From Chloroflexi bacterium CFX6 (GTDB taxonomy: Bacteria; Chloroflexota; Anaerolineae; Anaerolineales; Villigracilaceae), in assembly GCA_030263595.1 (NCBI GenBank), contig SZPG01000006.1:1-64000 (forward strand): 64,000 nucleotides of DNA. Direction: 5' to 3'. Shown here one piece after another: positions 16,731 through 25,700 of this stretch. A program made the position numbers and the translations under genes. The notes under the pieces are model-generated. The model saw only the letters and a list, made by a program, of their open reading frames with translations, made no database searches and was not told the DNA's origin. Position 1 is the first letter of the stretch. Each line of letters starts with the position of its first letter.

Positions 16731-16753
16731 GTCTGTCCTTTCCTGTCCTTTCA

Positions 16754-16782
16754 GGCTGTGGCGCATCCGCCGCAGCCTTTTT
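16754..16782 (+). terminator. Rho-independent terminator or attenuator before the ABC exporter
   Basis: GGCTGTGGCG (16754-16763) pairs with CGCCGCAGCC (16768-16777) with one mismatch and a 4-nt loop, followed by five T residues. It lies 87 bp before the ABC exporter start, so it could terminate the leader transcript conditionally. Confidence 0.7.
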
Positions 16783-16797
16783 GTTTAATTCGATGCG

Positions 16798-16850
16798 GCG
16801 TAGCAGGCGCTCTCTAGCGCCAAACACGCATTAGAGAATGCGCGCTACGC
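16798..16850. repeat. Double-hairpin palindromic repeat
   Basis: Outer arms GCGTAGC (16798-16804) and GCTACGC (16844-16850) enclose GGCGCT/AGCGCC and a second CGCATT/AATGCG hairpin. It resembles the element at 14110-14151 (TAGCG and TCTCTA words), so both probably belong to one dispersed family. Confidence 0.7.
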
Positions 16851-16868
16851 GAATCCTCGGAGAATGAA

Positions 16869-18722
16869 ATGACCACGCTACAACCAACCTACGAACCCGC
16901 CATCACCTACGACTTCCGTCACTCGCTGGACGAGAACCGCCTCAAAGGGCTGTGGAAGATGATGAAGGATTACCGCCTGCCGTACATCATGGCGACGGTC
17001 GCCCTTGCCATCTCCGCGCTCTCGAAGACCTTTACCTACCTCCTCCTCCGCTTCTTCGCGGACGATGTGCTGGTTCAAAAAACCTACATCGGCTCCACGC
17101 TGACGACGACTCTCGTGTGGATCGGCGTTGGATTCATCGCGCTGGCGGCGTTCGAGGGAGGCTTTGCGTTTCTTTCGGGACGCCTGGCGGCGTACACCGC
17201 GGAAGGCATCACCCGCCGCCTGAGGGACTTCCTCTTCGACCACATCCAGCGGTTGAGTTTCTCGTATCACGCCACAACACCGACCGGCGACCTGATCGAG
17301 CGCGTGACCTCGGACGTGGACGCGCTACGCCGCTTCTTCAGCGAGCAAGCCATCGGCGTGGGACGCATCCTCCTGCTGTTCGTCATCAACTTCATCGCCA
17401 TCCTCAACTTGAACACGGAGCTCGCGCTGGTGTCGGTGGTGGTCATTCCCGTCATCCTGCTGGTGTCATTGTGGTTCTTCAAAAAGGTGACCAAGGCATA
17501 CGAGGCATACCAGGCGCAGGAAGCGGTGCTGTCCACGACCTTGCAGGAGAACCTGACCGGCGTGCGCGTGGTGAAAGCCTTTGCGCGGCAGGATTACGAA
17601 AAGAAGAAATTCGAGAAGGACAACTGGGGCAAGTTCCTGAAGGGCAAGATCCTGCTCTTCATGCACTCCATGTTCTGGCCCCTCTCGGACATCGTGCTGG
17701 GATTCCAGATGCTGTTCGGTTTCGTCCACGGCGCGACCATGGCGATCAACGGAGAGATTTCCGTCGGCACGTACATCGCCTACGTCGGTTTGGTCGTCTG
17801 GCTGATCTGGCCCATCCGCAACCTGGGACGCATCATCGTGCAAACCTCAACGGGCATGGTGAGTTATGGACGCCTGATGGAGGTGGTCAGGCAGCAGCGT
17901 GAGCCGCTGTTCGATGGGAAGATCCAGCCCAGGGGTCCGGTGCGAGGCGATGTGGTCTTTGACGACGTCTCGTTCATGTACTCGGACGGCAAGTCGGACG
18001 TGTTGAAGAACGTCACGTTCCACGTCAGACCGGGGCAGGCAGTGGCACTGCTTGGGTCAACAGGTTCGGGCAAGACCTCGCTGGTGAACCTGCTGCCGCG
18101 CTTCCACGAATATACGGGCGGGCGCATCCTGCTCGACGGCGTGGAGTTGAAGGATTACCCGCGCGCCTACCTGCGCAAGCAGATCGGCATCGTGGAGCAG
18201 GAACCGTTCCTGTTCAGCCGCTCGATCCGCGAAAACATCGCCTATGGCGTGGGGCACGACGTGACGCAGGAAGAGATCGAACGCGCTGCGCGAGCCGCCG
18301 CCATCCATGACGTGATCCTCGGATTCCCCGACGGTTACAACACGCTGGTCGGCGAGAAGGGCGTGACGCTCTCCGGCGGTCAGAAACAGCGCGTGGCAAT
18401 CGCGCGAACGCTGTTGAAGAACCCGAAGATCCTGATCTTCGACGACTCGACCTCCGCTGTGGACACCGAGACCGAAGCCGAGATCCGCGAGGCGTTGAAC
18501 GAATTGATGAAGGAACGCACGACGTTCATCATCGCGCATCGCATCCAATCGGTGATGGTCGCGGACTTGATCCTCGTGCTGGATAAAGGCGAGGTCGTGC
18601 AGATGGGTACGCACGCCAAGTTGCTGCGGGACGAGGACGGCATGTACCGCAGGATCTACGACATTCAGACGAAGATAGATGCGGAACTCGAAAAAGAAAT
18701 AAGAATGAATGATGAAGGATGA
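16869..18722 (+). CDS. ABC exporter half-transporter (TMD-NBD), degenerate ATP site subunit
   Basis: A 617-residue multidrug-type exporter subunit with six TM helices (about 30-330) and a C-terminal ATPase. Walker A is GSTGSGKTS (about 394), the signature is LSGGQKQR (about 500), and Walker B is ILIFDDSTSAVD, where the catalytic glutamate is replaced by Asp. Such a change is known in heterodimeric exporters such as BmrCD/TmrAB, where one of two ATP sites is weak. The partner with a normal Walker B is at 19259, interrupted by a four-helix-bundle cassette. A GGAG site lies 8 nt before the ATG. Substrates may be drugs or lipids; this is an inference. Confidence 0.9.
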   Translation: MTTLQPTYEPAITYDFRHSLDENRLKGLWKMMKDYRLPYIMATVALAISALSKTFTYLLLRFFADDVLVQKTYIGSTLTTTLVWIGVGFIALAAFEGGFAFLSGRLAAYTAEGITRRLRDFLFDHIQRLSFSYHATTPTGDLIERVTSDVDALRRFFSEQAIGVGRILLLFVINFIAILNLNTELALVSVVVIPVILLVSLWFFKKVTKAYEAYQAQEAVLSTTLQENLTGVRVVKAFARQDYEKKKFEKDNWGKFLKGKILLFMHSMFWPLSDIVLGFQMLFGFVHGATMAINGEISVGTYIAYVGLVVWLIWPIRNLGRIIVQTSTGMVSYGRLMEVVRQQREPLFDGKIQPRGPVRGDVVFDDVSFMYSDGKSDVLKNVTFHVRPGQAVALLGSTGSGKTSLVNLLPRFHEYTGGRILLDGVELKDYPRAYLRKQIGIVEQEPFLFSRSIRENIAYGVGHDVTQEEIERAARAAAIHDVILGFPDGYNTLVGEKGVTLSGGQKQRVAIARTLLKNPKILIFDDSTSAVDTETEAEIREALNELMKERTTFIIAHRIQSVMVADLILVLDKGEVVQMGTHAKLLRDEDGMYRRIYDIQTKIDAELEKEIRMNDEG

Positions 18723-18761
18723 TGTGCAAGGATGAATGATGATGTGCAAGGATGAATGGTG

Positions 18762-19226
18762 AAGGATGAAGGATGAATAAACAATGATAAAGAAAGAGAG
18801 CAAAAGATGAACGCACAACCGCAGGATTTGAGAACGCGCACGAGCGAGTTTGCTTTGCGGATCATTCGGTTGTATGTAAGCCTGCCGAAGTCAACCGAGG
18901 CGCAGGTGATCGGAAAACAAGTCCTTCGTTCCGGCACTTCCGTCGGAGCGCATTATCGCGAAGGACATCGAGCCAAGTCCGACGCCGACATCGTGAACAA
19001 ATTCGGCACTGCCTTGCAGGAATTGGATGAAACTGATTACTGGCTGGATTTGCTCGTTAGAGGCGGCATTGCTCCCGCTAAAAAACTGGAATCGTTTATC
19101 AAGGAAACCAACGAATTGATCGCGATCTTTACGACGATTGTGACAAAGATCAAGAAAAGAATGAACAGGAAATGAGGATGATATTGATTACAGGATTTCA
19201 TCCTTCATAATTCATCCTTCATCCTT
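18762..19226. mobile_element. Cassette with 17-bp perfect inverted repeats around the four-helix-bundle gene
   Basis: AAGGATGAAGGATGAAT at 18762-18778 is exactly inverted at 19210-19226. Further degenerate GATGAA words flank both arms. The only gene inside is the four-helix-bundle protein. The arrangement looks like a small inserted cassette, but the low-complexity arms could also arise from repeat expansion. Confidence 0.5.
18807..19175 (+). CDS. Four-helix-bundle protein (23S rRNA-intervening-sequence-protein family)
   Basis: A 122-residue protein with the family hallmarks TSEFALRIIRLYVSLP, VLRSGTSVGAHYREGHRAKS and LDETDYWLDLL. Homologues were first found as ORFs within intervening sequences of 23S rRNA and form pentameric helical bundles; their function is unknown. 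It stands between the two halves of an ABC exporter, inside a pair of perfect 17-bp inverted repeats, so it was probably inserted later. It has no recognisable transposase. A weak AAAGA-type ribosome site precedes the ATG. Confidence 0.88.
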   Translation: MNAQPQDLRTRTSEFALRIIRLYVSLPKSTEAQVIGKQVLRSGTSVGAHYREGHRAKSDADIVNKFGTALQELDETDYWLDLLVRGGIAPAKKLESFIKETNELIAIFTTIVTKIKKRMNRK

Positions 19227-19258
19227 TTCCCTCCCGGTCACTGTTTTGGAGACTAACA

Positions 19259-21118
19259 ATGTCTGACACCGAACTTATCGAACTCGAAGAAGAGGAATTT
19301 ACTTCACAGTTAACCGCCCCGGTGCTGAAACGCATTCTGGGGTTGCTGCGCCCGCATTGGAAATGGGTGGTGGGATTCTTTATCACCATCGCCATCACCT
19401 CGGGTTTGGACGCGTACTTCACGTTCCTGAACAAGCAGTTCATTGACCAGGGCATCATGCTCGGCGACAGGGAACGCCTGATGCAGCTCGCCGCGATCTA
19501 CGGAAGTTTCATCGTCCTGCAGGCGGGCGCGGTGTTCACTTTCATCTACCTGGCGGGCGTGCTGGGCGAGCGGATTCAATACGACCTGCGCAAGATGCTC
19601 TTCGATCACCTGCAGGACCTCTCGCTCTCGTACTACGCGCAGAACGCGGTGGGACGCCTGATCGCGCGCGTCACCTCGGACACGGGGCGCGTCTCGGACC
19701 TGCTGACCTGGGGCATCGTGGATACCACCTGGGCGCTGATGAACATCCTCTCGTCCACGATCTTCATGGCGATCATCAACTGGCGGCTGGCGCTCATCGT
19801 GCTGACCATCATCCCGATCATGGCGTACGTGGGCATCGAATTCCGCAAGAAGATCCTGGCGGAGTTCCGCGTCTCGCGGCGCGCCAACAGCCGGATCACC
19901 GGCGCGTTCAACGAGAACTTCCAGGGCGTGCGCGTGGTCAAGGCGCTGGGACGCGAGGACCGCAACACGCAGGAATTCCAGGGATTGACGACGAAGATGT
20001 ACAACGCCTCGTACCGCGCGGCGTGGCTTTCGGCGCTCTTCCTGCCCACCGTGCAGATCATCGCGGCGGTGGCGCTCGGCGTGATCGTCGGCTACGGCGG
20101 CAACCAGATCACGGTCGGCTTGATGACCATCGGCGGCATCCAGGCTTTCGTCTCGTACCTGACCTTTATGATGTGGCCCATCCAGGACCTGGCGCGCGTC
20201 TACGCGGAGATGCAGCACAGCATCGCGTCGGCGGAGAGAATATTCAAATTGGCGGACACCCCGCCCGAGGTCCATGACCGAAGCGGCGCCGTCGAAGCGA
20301 AGACCCTGCTCGGCGAGATCGAATTCGATCGCGTGGATTTCTTCTACGAAGACCGCAAGCCCGTCCTGACCGACTTCACGCTGAAGGTCGCGCCCGGCGA
20401 AATGATCGCTCTGGTCGGACCGACGGGCGGCGGCAAGTCCACGATCGTGAACCTGCTCTGCCGCTTTTACGAACCGCGCCAGGGCGTGATCCGCATCAAC
20501 GGACGCGACTACATGGATTACATGCTGGAATCGATCCACAACAAGATCGGCATCGTCCTGCAAACCCCGCACCTGTTCTCCGGGACGGTGCGCGAGAACA
20601 TCCGCTACGGAAGATTGGACGCGACCGACGAGGAAGTGGAGAACGCCGCGAAGATCGCCGGCGCGCACGATTTCATCGTCACGCTCGAAAAGGGCTACGA
20701 CCACAACGTGGGCGAAGGCGGCAACCTGCTCTCGGTCGGACAGAAGCAGTTGATCTCGCTGGCGCGCGCGGCGCTGGCAAAGCCCGAACTGTTCATCATG
20801 GACGAAGCCACGTCCTCGGTGGACACGCTGACCGAAGCGCTCATCCAGCGCGGCATGGAGGCGTTGATGAAGGGACGCACATCGTTCGTCATCGCGCACC
20901 GCCTCAGCACCATCCGCCGCGCGGACAGAATTCTGGTGATCGAAGACGGGCGCATCGCCGAACAAGGCACGCACGCCGAACTGCTGAGAATGCGCGGGCA
21001 TTACTATCGCCTGTACACCCAGCAGTTCCGGCACGAATTGGAAACGCAATATGGGTTTGCGGAGGCTGTGGGCGTCGAGGAAGAGGAAGAAGCGCCCGAA
21101 CCGCTGGCGGCAGACTAG
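19259..21118 (+). CDS. ABC exporter half-transporter (TMD-NBD), catalytic partner subunit
   Basis: A 619-residue exporter subunit with six TM helices (about 40-330) and an ATPase domain. Walker A is GPTGGGKST (about 387), the signature is LSVGQKQL (about 491), and Walker B is LFIMDEATSSVD with the normal catalytic glutamate. It carries acidic extensions at both ends (LIELEEEEF; EEEEEAPEPL). Together with the gene at 16869, whose Walker B glutamate is Asp, it forms a likely heterodimeric exporter with one active and one degenerate ATP site. A TTTTGGAGAC ribosome site precedes the ATG. Confidence 0.9.
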   Translation: MSDTELIELEEEEFTSQLTAPVLKRILGLLRPHWKWVVGFFITIAITSGLDAYFTFLNKQFIDQGIMLGDRERLMQLAAIYGSFIVLQAGAVFTFIYLAGVLGERIQYDLRKMLFDHLQDLSLSYYAQNAVGRLIARVTSDTGRVSDLLTWGIVDTTWALMNILSSTIFMAIINWRLALIVLTIIPIMAYVGIEFRKKILAEFRVSRRANSRITGAFNENFQGVRVVKALGREDRNTQEFQGLTTKMYNASYRAAWLSALFLPTVQIIAAVALGVIVGYGGNQITVGLMTIGGIQAFVSYLTFMMWPIQDLARVYAEMQHSIASAERIFKLADTPPEVHDRSGAVEAKTLLGEIEFDRVDFFYEDRKPVLTDFTLKVAPGEMIALVGPTGGGKSTIVNLLCRFYEPRQGVIRINGRDYMDYMLESIHNKIGIVLQTPHLFSGTVRENIRYGRLDATDEEVENAAKIAGAHDFIVTLEKGYDHNVGEGGNLLSVGQKQLISLARAALAKPELFIMDEATSSVDTLTEALIQRGMEALMKGRTSFVIAHRLSTIRRADRILVIEDGRIAEQGTHAELLRMRGHYYRLYTQQFRHELETQYGFAEAVGVEEEEEAPEPLAAD

Positions 21119-21211
21119 AACGGGTCTGCGCGGATGCCCATGAACATTATCTTCCTGTTGTAGTGTGCGGAAGGCGCGCGCGATATGCCTTCCGCACAGA
21201 AGGCGAACATC

Positions 21212-21991
21212 ATGAACAAAGATCGTTTACTCGTGAGATACGACAAGGACCTCCGCCTGCGCGTCATGTATCCCGAAGCGCGCAGGGAGGTCACCGGCGA
21301 TGTGGTGCGTTTCATCCGCAAGGCGCCGGGCATGAACTTCATCTCGTTCACGTTTGCGACCGAACCGCGGCTGGAGCGGGTCATTGACAGCGAACTGGAT
21401 TACTTTACCCCGATGAACCAGCCGTTCACCTGGAAGGTTTACGATCACGACCGGCTGCCGGGACTGAAAACGAAACTGGAGGCTCGCAACTTCATCCCCG
21501 ACGACGACCCGGCCGCAGTGATGGCGCTGGATGTGAACGAAGCCCCTGAACGCCTCTTCCAACCGGCCGAGGCAGATATACGACGCATCGCCGTCCCCGA
21601 AAGACTCGAGGACGTGATCGCCGTCCTGGATGAAGTCTATGGAGGTCACAACGCCTGGGTCAATGACAGGCTTGGGATGCACCTCAAAATCCCCGGCTAC
21701 CTGAGCGTCTACGCGGCATACGCGGACGACAAGCCTGTCTCCATTGCCTGGACCTATTTCCCCGGCGGACGTTTCGCCACGCTGTTCGGCGGCACGACCC
21801 TGGCTGCATACCGGGGACGCGGACTGTACACCGGCCTCCTCTTCACGCGGCTTAGGGAGATCCGCGCACGCGGCTACCCTTTCGCCATCGTCGAGGCGGG
21901 ACCGATGAGCAAGCCCATCGTGGAAAAACACGGCTTCAAACACCTGACCACGGTCTGGGATTACGAGTGGAACGAGTGGAAGAGGAACTGA
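21212..21991 (+). CDS. GNAT-family N-acetyltransferase
   Basis: A roughly 259-residue protein with a C-terminal acetyltransferase fold. The acetyl-CoA pyrophosphate-binding loop is AAYRGRGLYTGLLFTR (R/Q-x-x-G-x-A/G type), preceded by ATLFGGTTL, and followed by the AIVEAGPMSKPIVEKHGF strand-helix typical of GNATs. The N-terminal half is a second, degenerate GNAT-like or substrate-binding region. I prefer the ATG at 21212, since the upstream in-frame ATG at 21185 adds nine residues with no support. The substrate is unknown, and the gene stands alone. Confidence 0.82.
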   Translation: MNKDRLLVRYDKDLRLRVMYPEARREVTGDVVRFIRKAPGMNFISFTFATEPRLERVIDSELDYFTPMNQPFTWKVYDHDRLPGLKTKLEARNFIPDDDPAAVMALDVNEAPERLFQPAEADIRRIAVPERLEDVIAVLDEVYGGHNAWVNDRLGMHLKIPGYLSVYAAYADDKPVSIAWTYFPGGRFATLFGGTTLAAYRGRGLYTGLLFTRLREIRARGYPFAIVEAGPMSKPIVEKHGFKHLTTVWDYEWNEWKRN

Positions 21992-22080
21992 CGCCCCCTC
22001 CAACCCGCGAGGCAAGACGACCTCCCCCAAAACGGCAGAAGTTCGCCGCTTTGGGGGAGGTCAGCGCGAGGATCGGCGGG

Positions 22081-22182
22081 TTATTTCTTATACGGTCTGA
22101 AATACTCGGCGGTATATTTGCCCACCAGCCAGGCGAGGGCGGCGAGAACGGCGACGCCGATCCATTTGAATAGAACGAACAT
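22081..22182 (-). CDS. Small single-pass membrane protein (33 aa)
   Basis: A short ORF with a strong AAGGAGCGCAAAC ribosome site immediately before its ATG at 22182. The peptide starts MFVLFKWIGVAVLAALAWLV, one clear TM helix, and ends with a basic, aromatic tail (YFRPYKK). Size and pattern match small membrane proteins often missed by gene finders. It is convergent with the acetyltransferase gene. No family was recognised; the evidence is the ribosome site plus the clean hydrophobic pattern. Confidence 0.55.
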   Translation of the reverse strand: MFVLFKWIGVAVLAALAWLVGKYTAEYFRPYKK

Positions 22183-22430
22183 GTTTGCGCTCCTTCGATA
22201 ATGTGCCTGCATGACGGGGAGAACGCAAAAAGGTATACCGAAAATACTTACAAATAGGTTGGGAAAATCTCCACTTAACGATCACCCCAAAACAATGAAA
22301 ATGCTACATAATTGGAAACGGGCTTCTGCTATCATGTACCTGATGGGAAATCCATTCCGTATGGGATTTTGGAGGAATAGCCGGCCGATCAAGTCGTAAA
22401 TCTGGAAAAATAATTTCCAAGCCGCCGCTA
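22183..22430. other. AT-rich intergenic region before the CRISPR-Cas locus
   Basis: About 250 bp, clearly richer in A+T than its surroundings. A 62-codon frame (22211-22399) has no ribosome site or family resemblance and I do not accept it. It probably contains the promoter of the HTH-cas operon, but no pair of good -35/-10 boxes stands out. Confidence 0.4.
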
Positions 22431-22459
22431 TCCTGAAAGTGATCAAACCACTTTCAGGA
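22431..22459 (+). promoter_or_regulatory. Perfect 11-bp inverted repeat overlapping a ribosome site (candidate operator or RNA hairpin)
   Basis: TCCTGAAAGTG (22431-22441) and CACTTTCAGGA (22449-22459) are exact inverts with a 7-nt spacer. The right arm runs into the AGGAGG ribosome site of the mini-HTH gene. It could be the DNA target of the HTH/WYL regulators encoded downstream, or an RNA hairpin that hides the ribosome site. There is no T-run, so it is not an ordinary terminator. Confidence 0.65.
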
Positions 22460-22467
22460 GGCGCGCA

Positions 22468-22668
22468 ATGGCTCGGTTGCAGAAAGGCGAACGTGAAGAG
22501 AAGGAAAGCGCTTTATACCGCCTGCTTCGGAGATTGCGATTCGGGGTTCGAGAGTCGGAGGTTTCCGAGGAATTGGGCTGGCACAGGCGCACGGTCAATA
22601 ATTACCTGCGGAAACTAAAGAAAGAAGAGAAGGCGGAACGGGAAGGTCGTTCGTGGTTTGCAAAATAG
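22468..22668 (+). CDS. Mini helix-turn-helix protein (66 aa), paralogue of the WYL-Cas3 N-terminus
   Basis: A DNA-binding domain only: LRFGVRESEVSEELGWHRRTVNNYLRKLKKEEKAEREGRSW. The same pattern begins the downstream Cas3 fusion (LTEAEIADEVNIQRRTVNNYLQELEYQGKAFKDGIYW), with RRTVNNYL identical. It has a good AGGAGG ribosome site and a perfect inverted repeat in front. It lacks the WYL domain, so it may be a truncated copy, an autorepressor, or an antagonist that competes for the same operator. It lies 107 bp before cas3, in the same direction. Confidence 0.7.
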   Translation: MARLQKGEREEKESALYRLLRRLRFGVRESEVSEELGWHRRTVNNYLRKLKKEEKAEREGRSWFAK

Positions 22669-22775
22669 CAGGGCAAATGCCTCTTCGTAATTTTCTAACT
22701 GGCGAATAGAATACGAAGCGCCGCAGATTCCACGTGAATTTCAAAAAGGCTGCGGTACAGTAAAGGAAACATCCC

Positions 22776-25700
22776 ATGCCGCGAATAAACGATGAAGACA
22801 AACGAGACAGGCTGGAGCGAATCCATCTCCTGTTGAAACGCAACCCGCGCGGACTCACCGAAGCCGAGATTGCGGACGAGGTGAATATCCAACGTCGCAC
22901 GGTCAATAACTACCTTCAGGAACTCGAATATCAGGGGAAAGCCTTCAAGGACGGCATCTACTGGTTCCCGCTGGCTCTCAAAGAGTCGCAACTGCGTTCG
23001 TTCGACCTTTCTCCCGAAGAAGCCGTCACCTTATATCTTGGCGCCCGTCTGCTCTCCAAGCAACAGGACAAGCGCAACGAACCCGCCGAGACCGCCCTGC
23101 TCAAACTGGCGAGCGTCTTGAAGGCAGATGCAGGTGTAGGCGCGGAGATCGAGCAAGCCGCGCGCGAACTGGCGGGTAGACCCATTCAAAAGGATTACCA
23201 GCCGATCTTCCGCGACGTAGTGCGGGGCTATATCTATCGCAAGAAGATCGAGATCGCCTACCGCCCGCTCAACTGGAACAAATCCTTTACGACCCTCTTC
23301 TCCACCTATCTTTTGGAGCCCTCCCCCATCGGCTTCACCACCTACCTGATCGGGCACAGTTCCATCGTGGACAAGTGGCGCGCCTATAAACTGGAGCGGA
23401 TCGAATCAGTCCGCCTGACGAAAGAGGAATACGCCCTGCCGCCCGATTTTCCAGGGCTTGAAATCCTGCGCAATGCGTGGAGCATCGTCATGGGCGAAGA
23501 GACCGTTCGAGTCGTCCTGCGGTTCAACGAGAAGGTAAAAGCCCGCGTACTCGAAACGCGCTGGCATCCCTCCCAGCAGACGCGTGATGACCCGGAGAAG
23601 CCAGGTTCCCTGTTATGGGAAGTGCAGGTGGCGGATACGCTCGATCTGCTCCCCTGGGTGCGCGGCTGGGGCGCGGATGTGGAGGTGTTGGAGCCAAATG
23701 AATTGCGCGAGGCGCTGGAGAGGGAGGTGAAGAGATTGGCGAGGGTGTATGGGGTGGGAAAAGTAGCTGCGCCGCAAACCCGTTTCTTTGCCCATCGGCG
23801 CGAAGGTGAAGACCGCGAAAACTGGCAACCACTTATCGAGCATTTGCAGAAAACGGCGGAAATGGCGCGTGATTTTGGCGCGGACGCCAACATAGCGGAC
23901 TTGGCGTATATCGCTGGTTTGATTCATGACTTGGGCAAGTACTCCGCTGAGTTTCAAAAGCGGCTGGAGGGTACTGGTCCGCGCGTGGACCATTCCACGG
24001 CTGGCGCAAAGGAACTCAAAGCATTGCTCAAAGGCATGCCGCAGGAGGTCTTTGCTCAACTTCTGGCATATCCCATTATGGGACATCACACAGGATTGCC
24101 CGATCACGGTAATGAGACCGACTTGGAAGGCGGAACGGTTTGCGCGCGACTGAAAAATAACGTTCCCAAGTACAGCGATTACAAGAGCGAATTGGATCTA
24201 TCCACGCTTCCGTTCCCGCAAAGTTTAAATATCCGCTGGGCGAAAGATAAACTTGGCTTCTCGCTTTCGTTCCTAACGCGTATGGTCTATTCCGCGCTGG
24301 TGGACGCTGACTTTCAGGAAACCGAAACCTACATGCAGCGCAGAGCAAAGCCGCGCGGCGGACACGAAGACATCCCTGCCCTGCGCGAGAAACTGGACGC
24401 GCACTTGAAGCAATTCGAGAATCCGACCAGCGACATCAACCGCAAGCGCAGTGAGACGCTCCAAGCCTGCATCGAAAAAGGCAAGAGGGAAAAGCCTGGT
24501 TTCTTCTCGCTCACCGTCCCGACCGGCGGCGGCAAGACGCTGGCTTCGATGGCGTTCGGTCTCCATCACGCCGCTGAGCATGGCTTGAAGCGCATTATCT
24601 ACGTCATCCCGTTCACCACCATCATAGAGCAGAACGCCAAAGTGTTCAAAAACATCTTCGGCGAAGAGCATGTATTAGAACATCACTCCAACTTCGATTG
24701 GGAGGGCAAGAAACGTGAAAACTCCGATGACCGCACGAACAGCGCGCTTGCCAAACTCAAACTGGCGGCGGAGAACTGGGATATTCCCATCGTGGTCACG
24801 ACCAACGTGCAGTTTTTCGAGTCGCTGTTTGCTAACAGGTCATCGCGCTGCCGCAAGCTTCACAACATCGCCAAAAGCGTAATTATCTTCGATGAGGCGC
24901 AAATGCTGCCGCGCGAGTACATGCGTCCCGCGATGGCAGCGGTATGGGAATTGGTAACCAATTACGGAGCAAGCGCGGTCTTTTGCACTGCCACGCAACC
25001 TGGGCTGGAACGCTTCCTGCCTGAAGAGACACGAGTTGAAGAACTTGCGCCCAATCCGCAGGAGTTGTTCGATTTCTACAAGCGCGTGGAGGTTAAGAAC
25101 TTGGGGACGTTGCCCGATGAAGACCTGCTCGCCCGCCTGAACGCGCACGATCAAGCCCTGTGCATTGTCAACACCCGCCGCCACGCCAGCGGACTTTTCA
25201 GCGGCTTGCAAGGCGATGGAAATTTCCACCTTTCAACTCTGATGTGTCCCGCGCACCGACGGGAAAAACTGGCAGAAATTGAGAAACGATTGAAGAGCAA
25301 ACAGCCCTGCCGCGTGGTTTCAACAACGGTGATGGAAGCGGGTATTGACCTGGACTTCCCCGTCGGCTATCGCGCGCTCACGGGATTGGATTCCATCAAT
25401 CAGGCTGCGGGACGCGTCAACCGCGAGATGAAGCGCAGTGTGAGCGCGATGTTCGTCTTCGAGCCGAAATCGGAGTTCATCAAGCGGACGCCGTCTTTCC
25501 TGAAACAGACAGCGGAAGTTGCCCGCATGGTCTTGCGCGACCACGCCGAAGCGCCGATTTCCATCCCCGCTATCCAGGCGTTTTTCGAGCGGTTGTATGA
25601 CCTGCAAGACCCGAACATCTCGTTTGATGTCAAGCGTATCATGGAATGTTTTGAGGACGAAAGATTCAAGTTCGAGACGGCGGCGCGCGCCTTCCAAATC

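Noticed and set aside
22211-22399. A 62-codon frame ahead of the mini-HTH gene.
   Set aside because: No ribosome site, odd composition, and it lies in AT-rich sequence likely to be regulatory.
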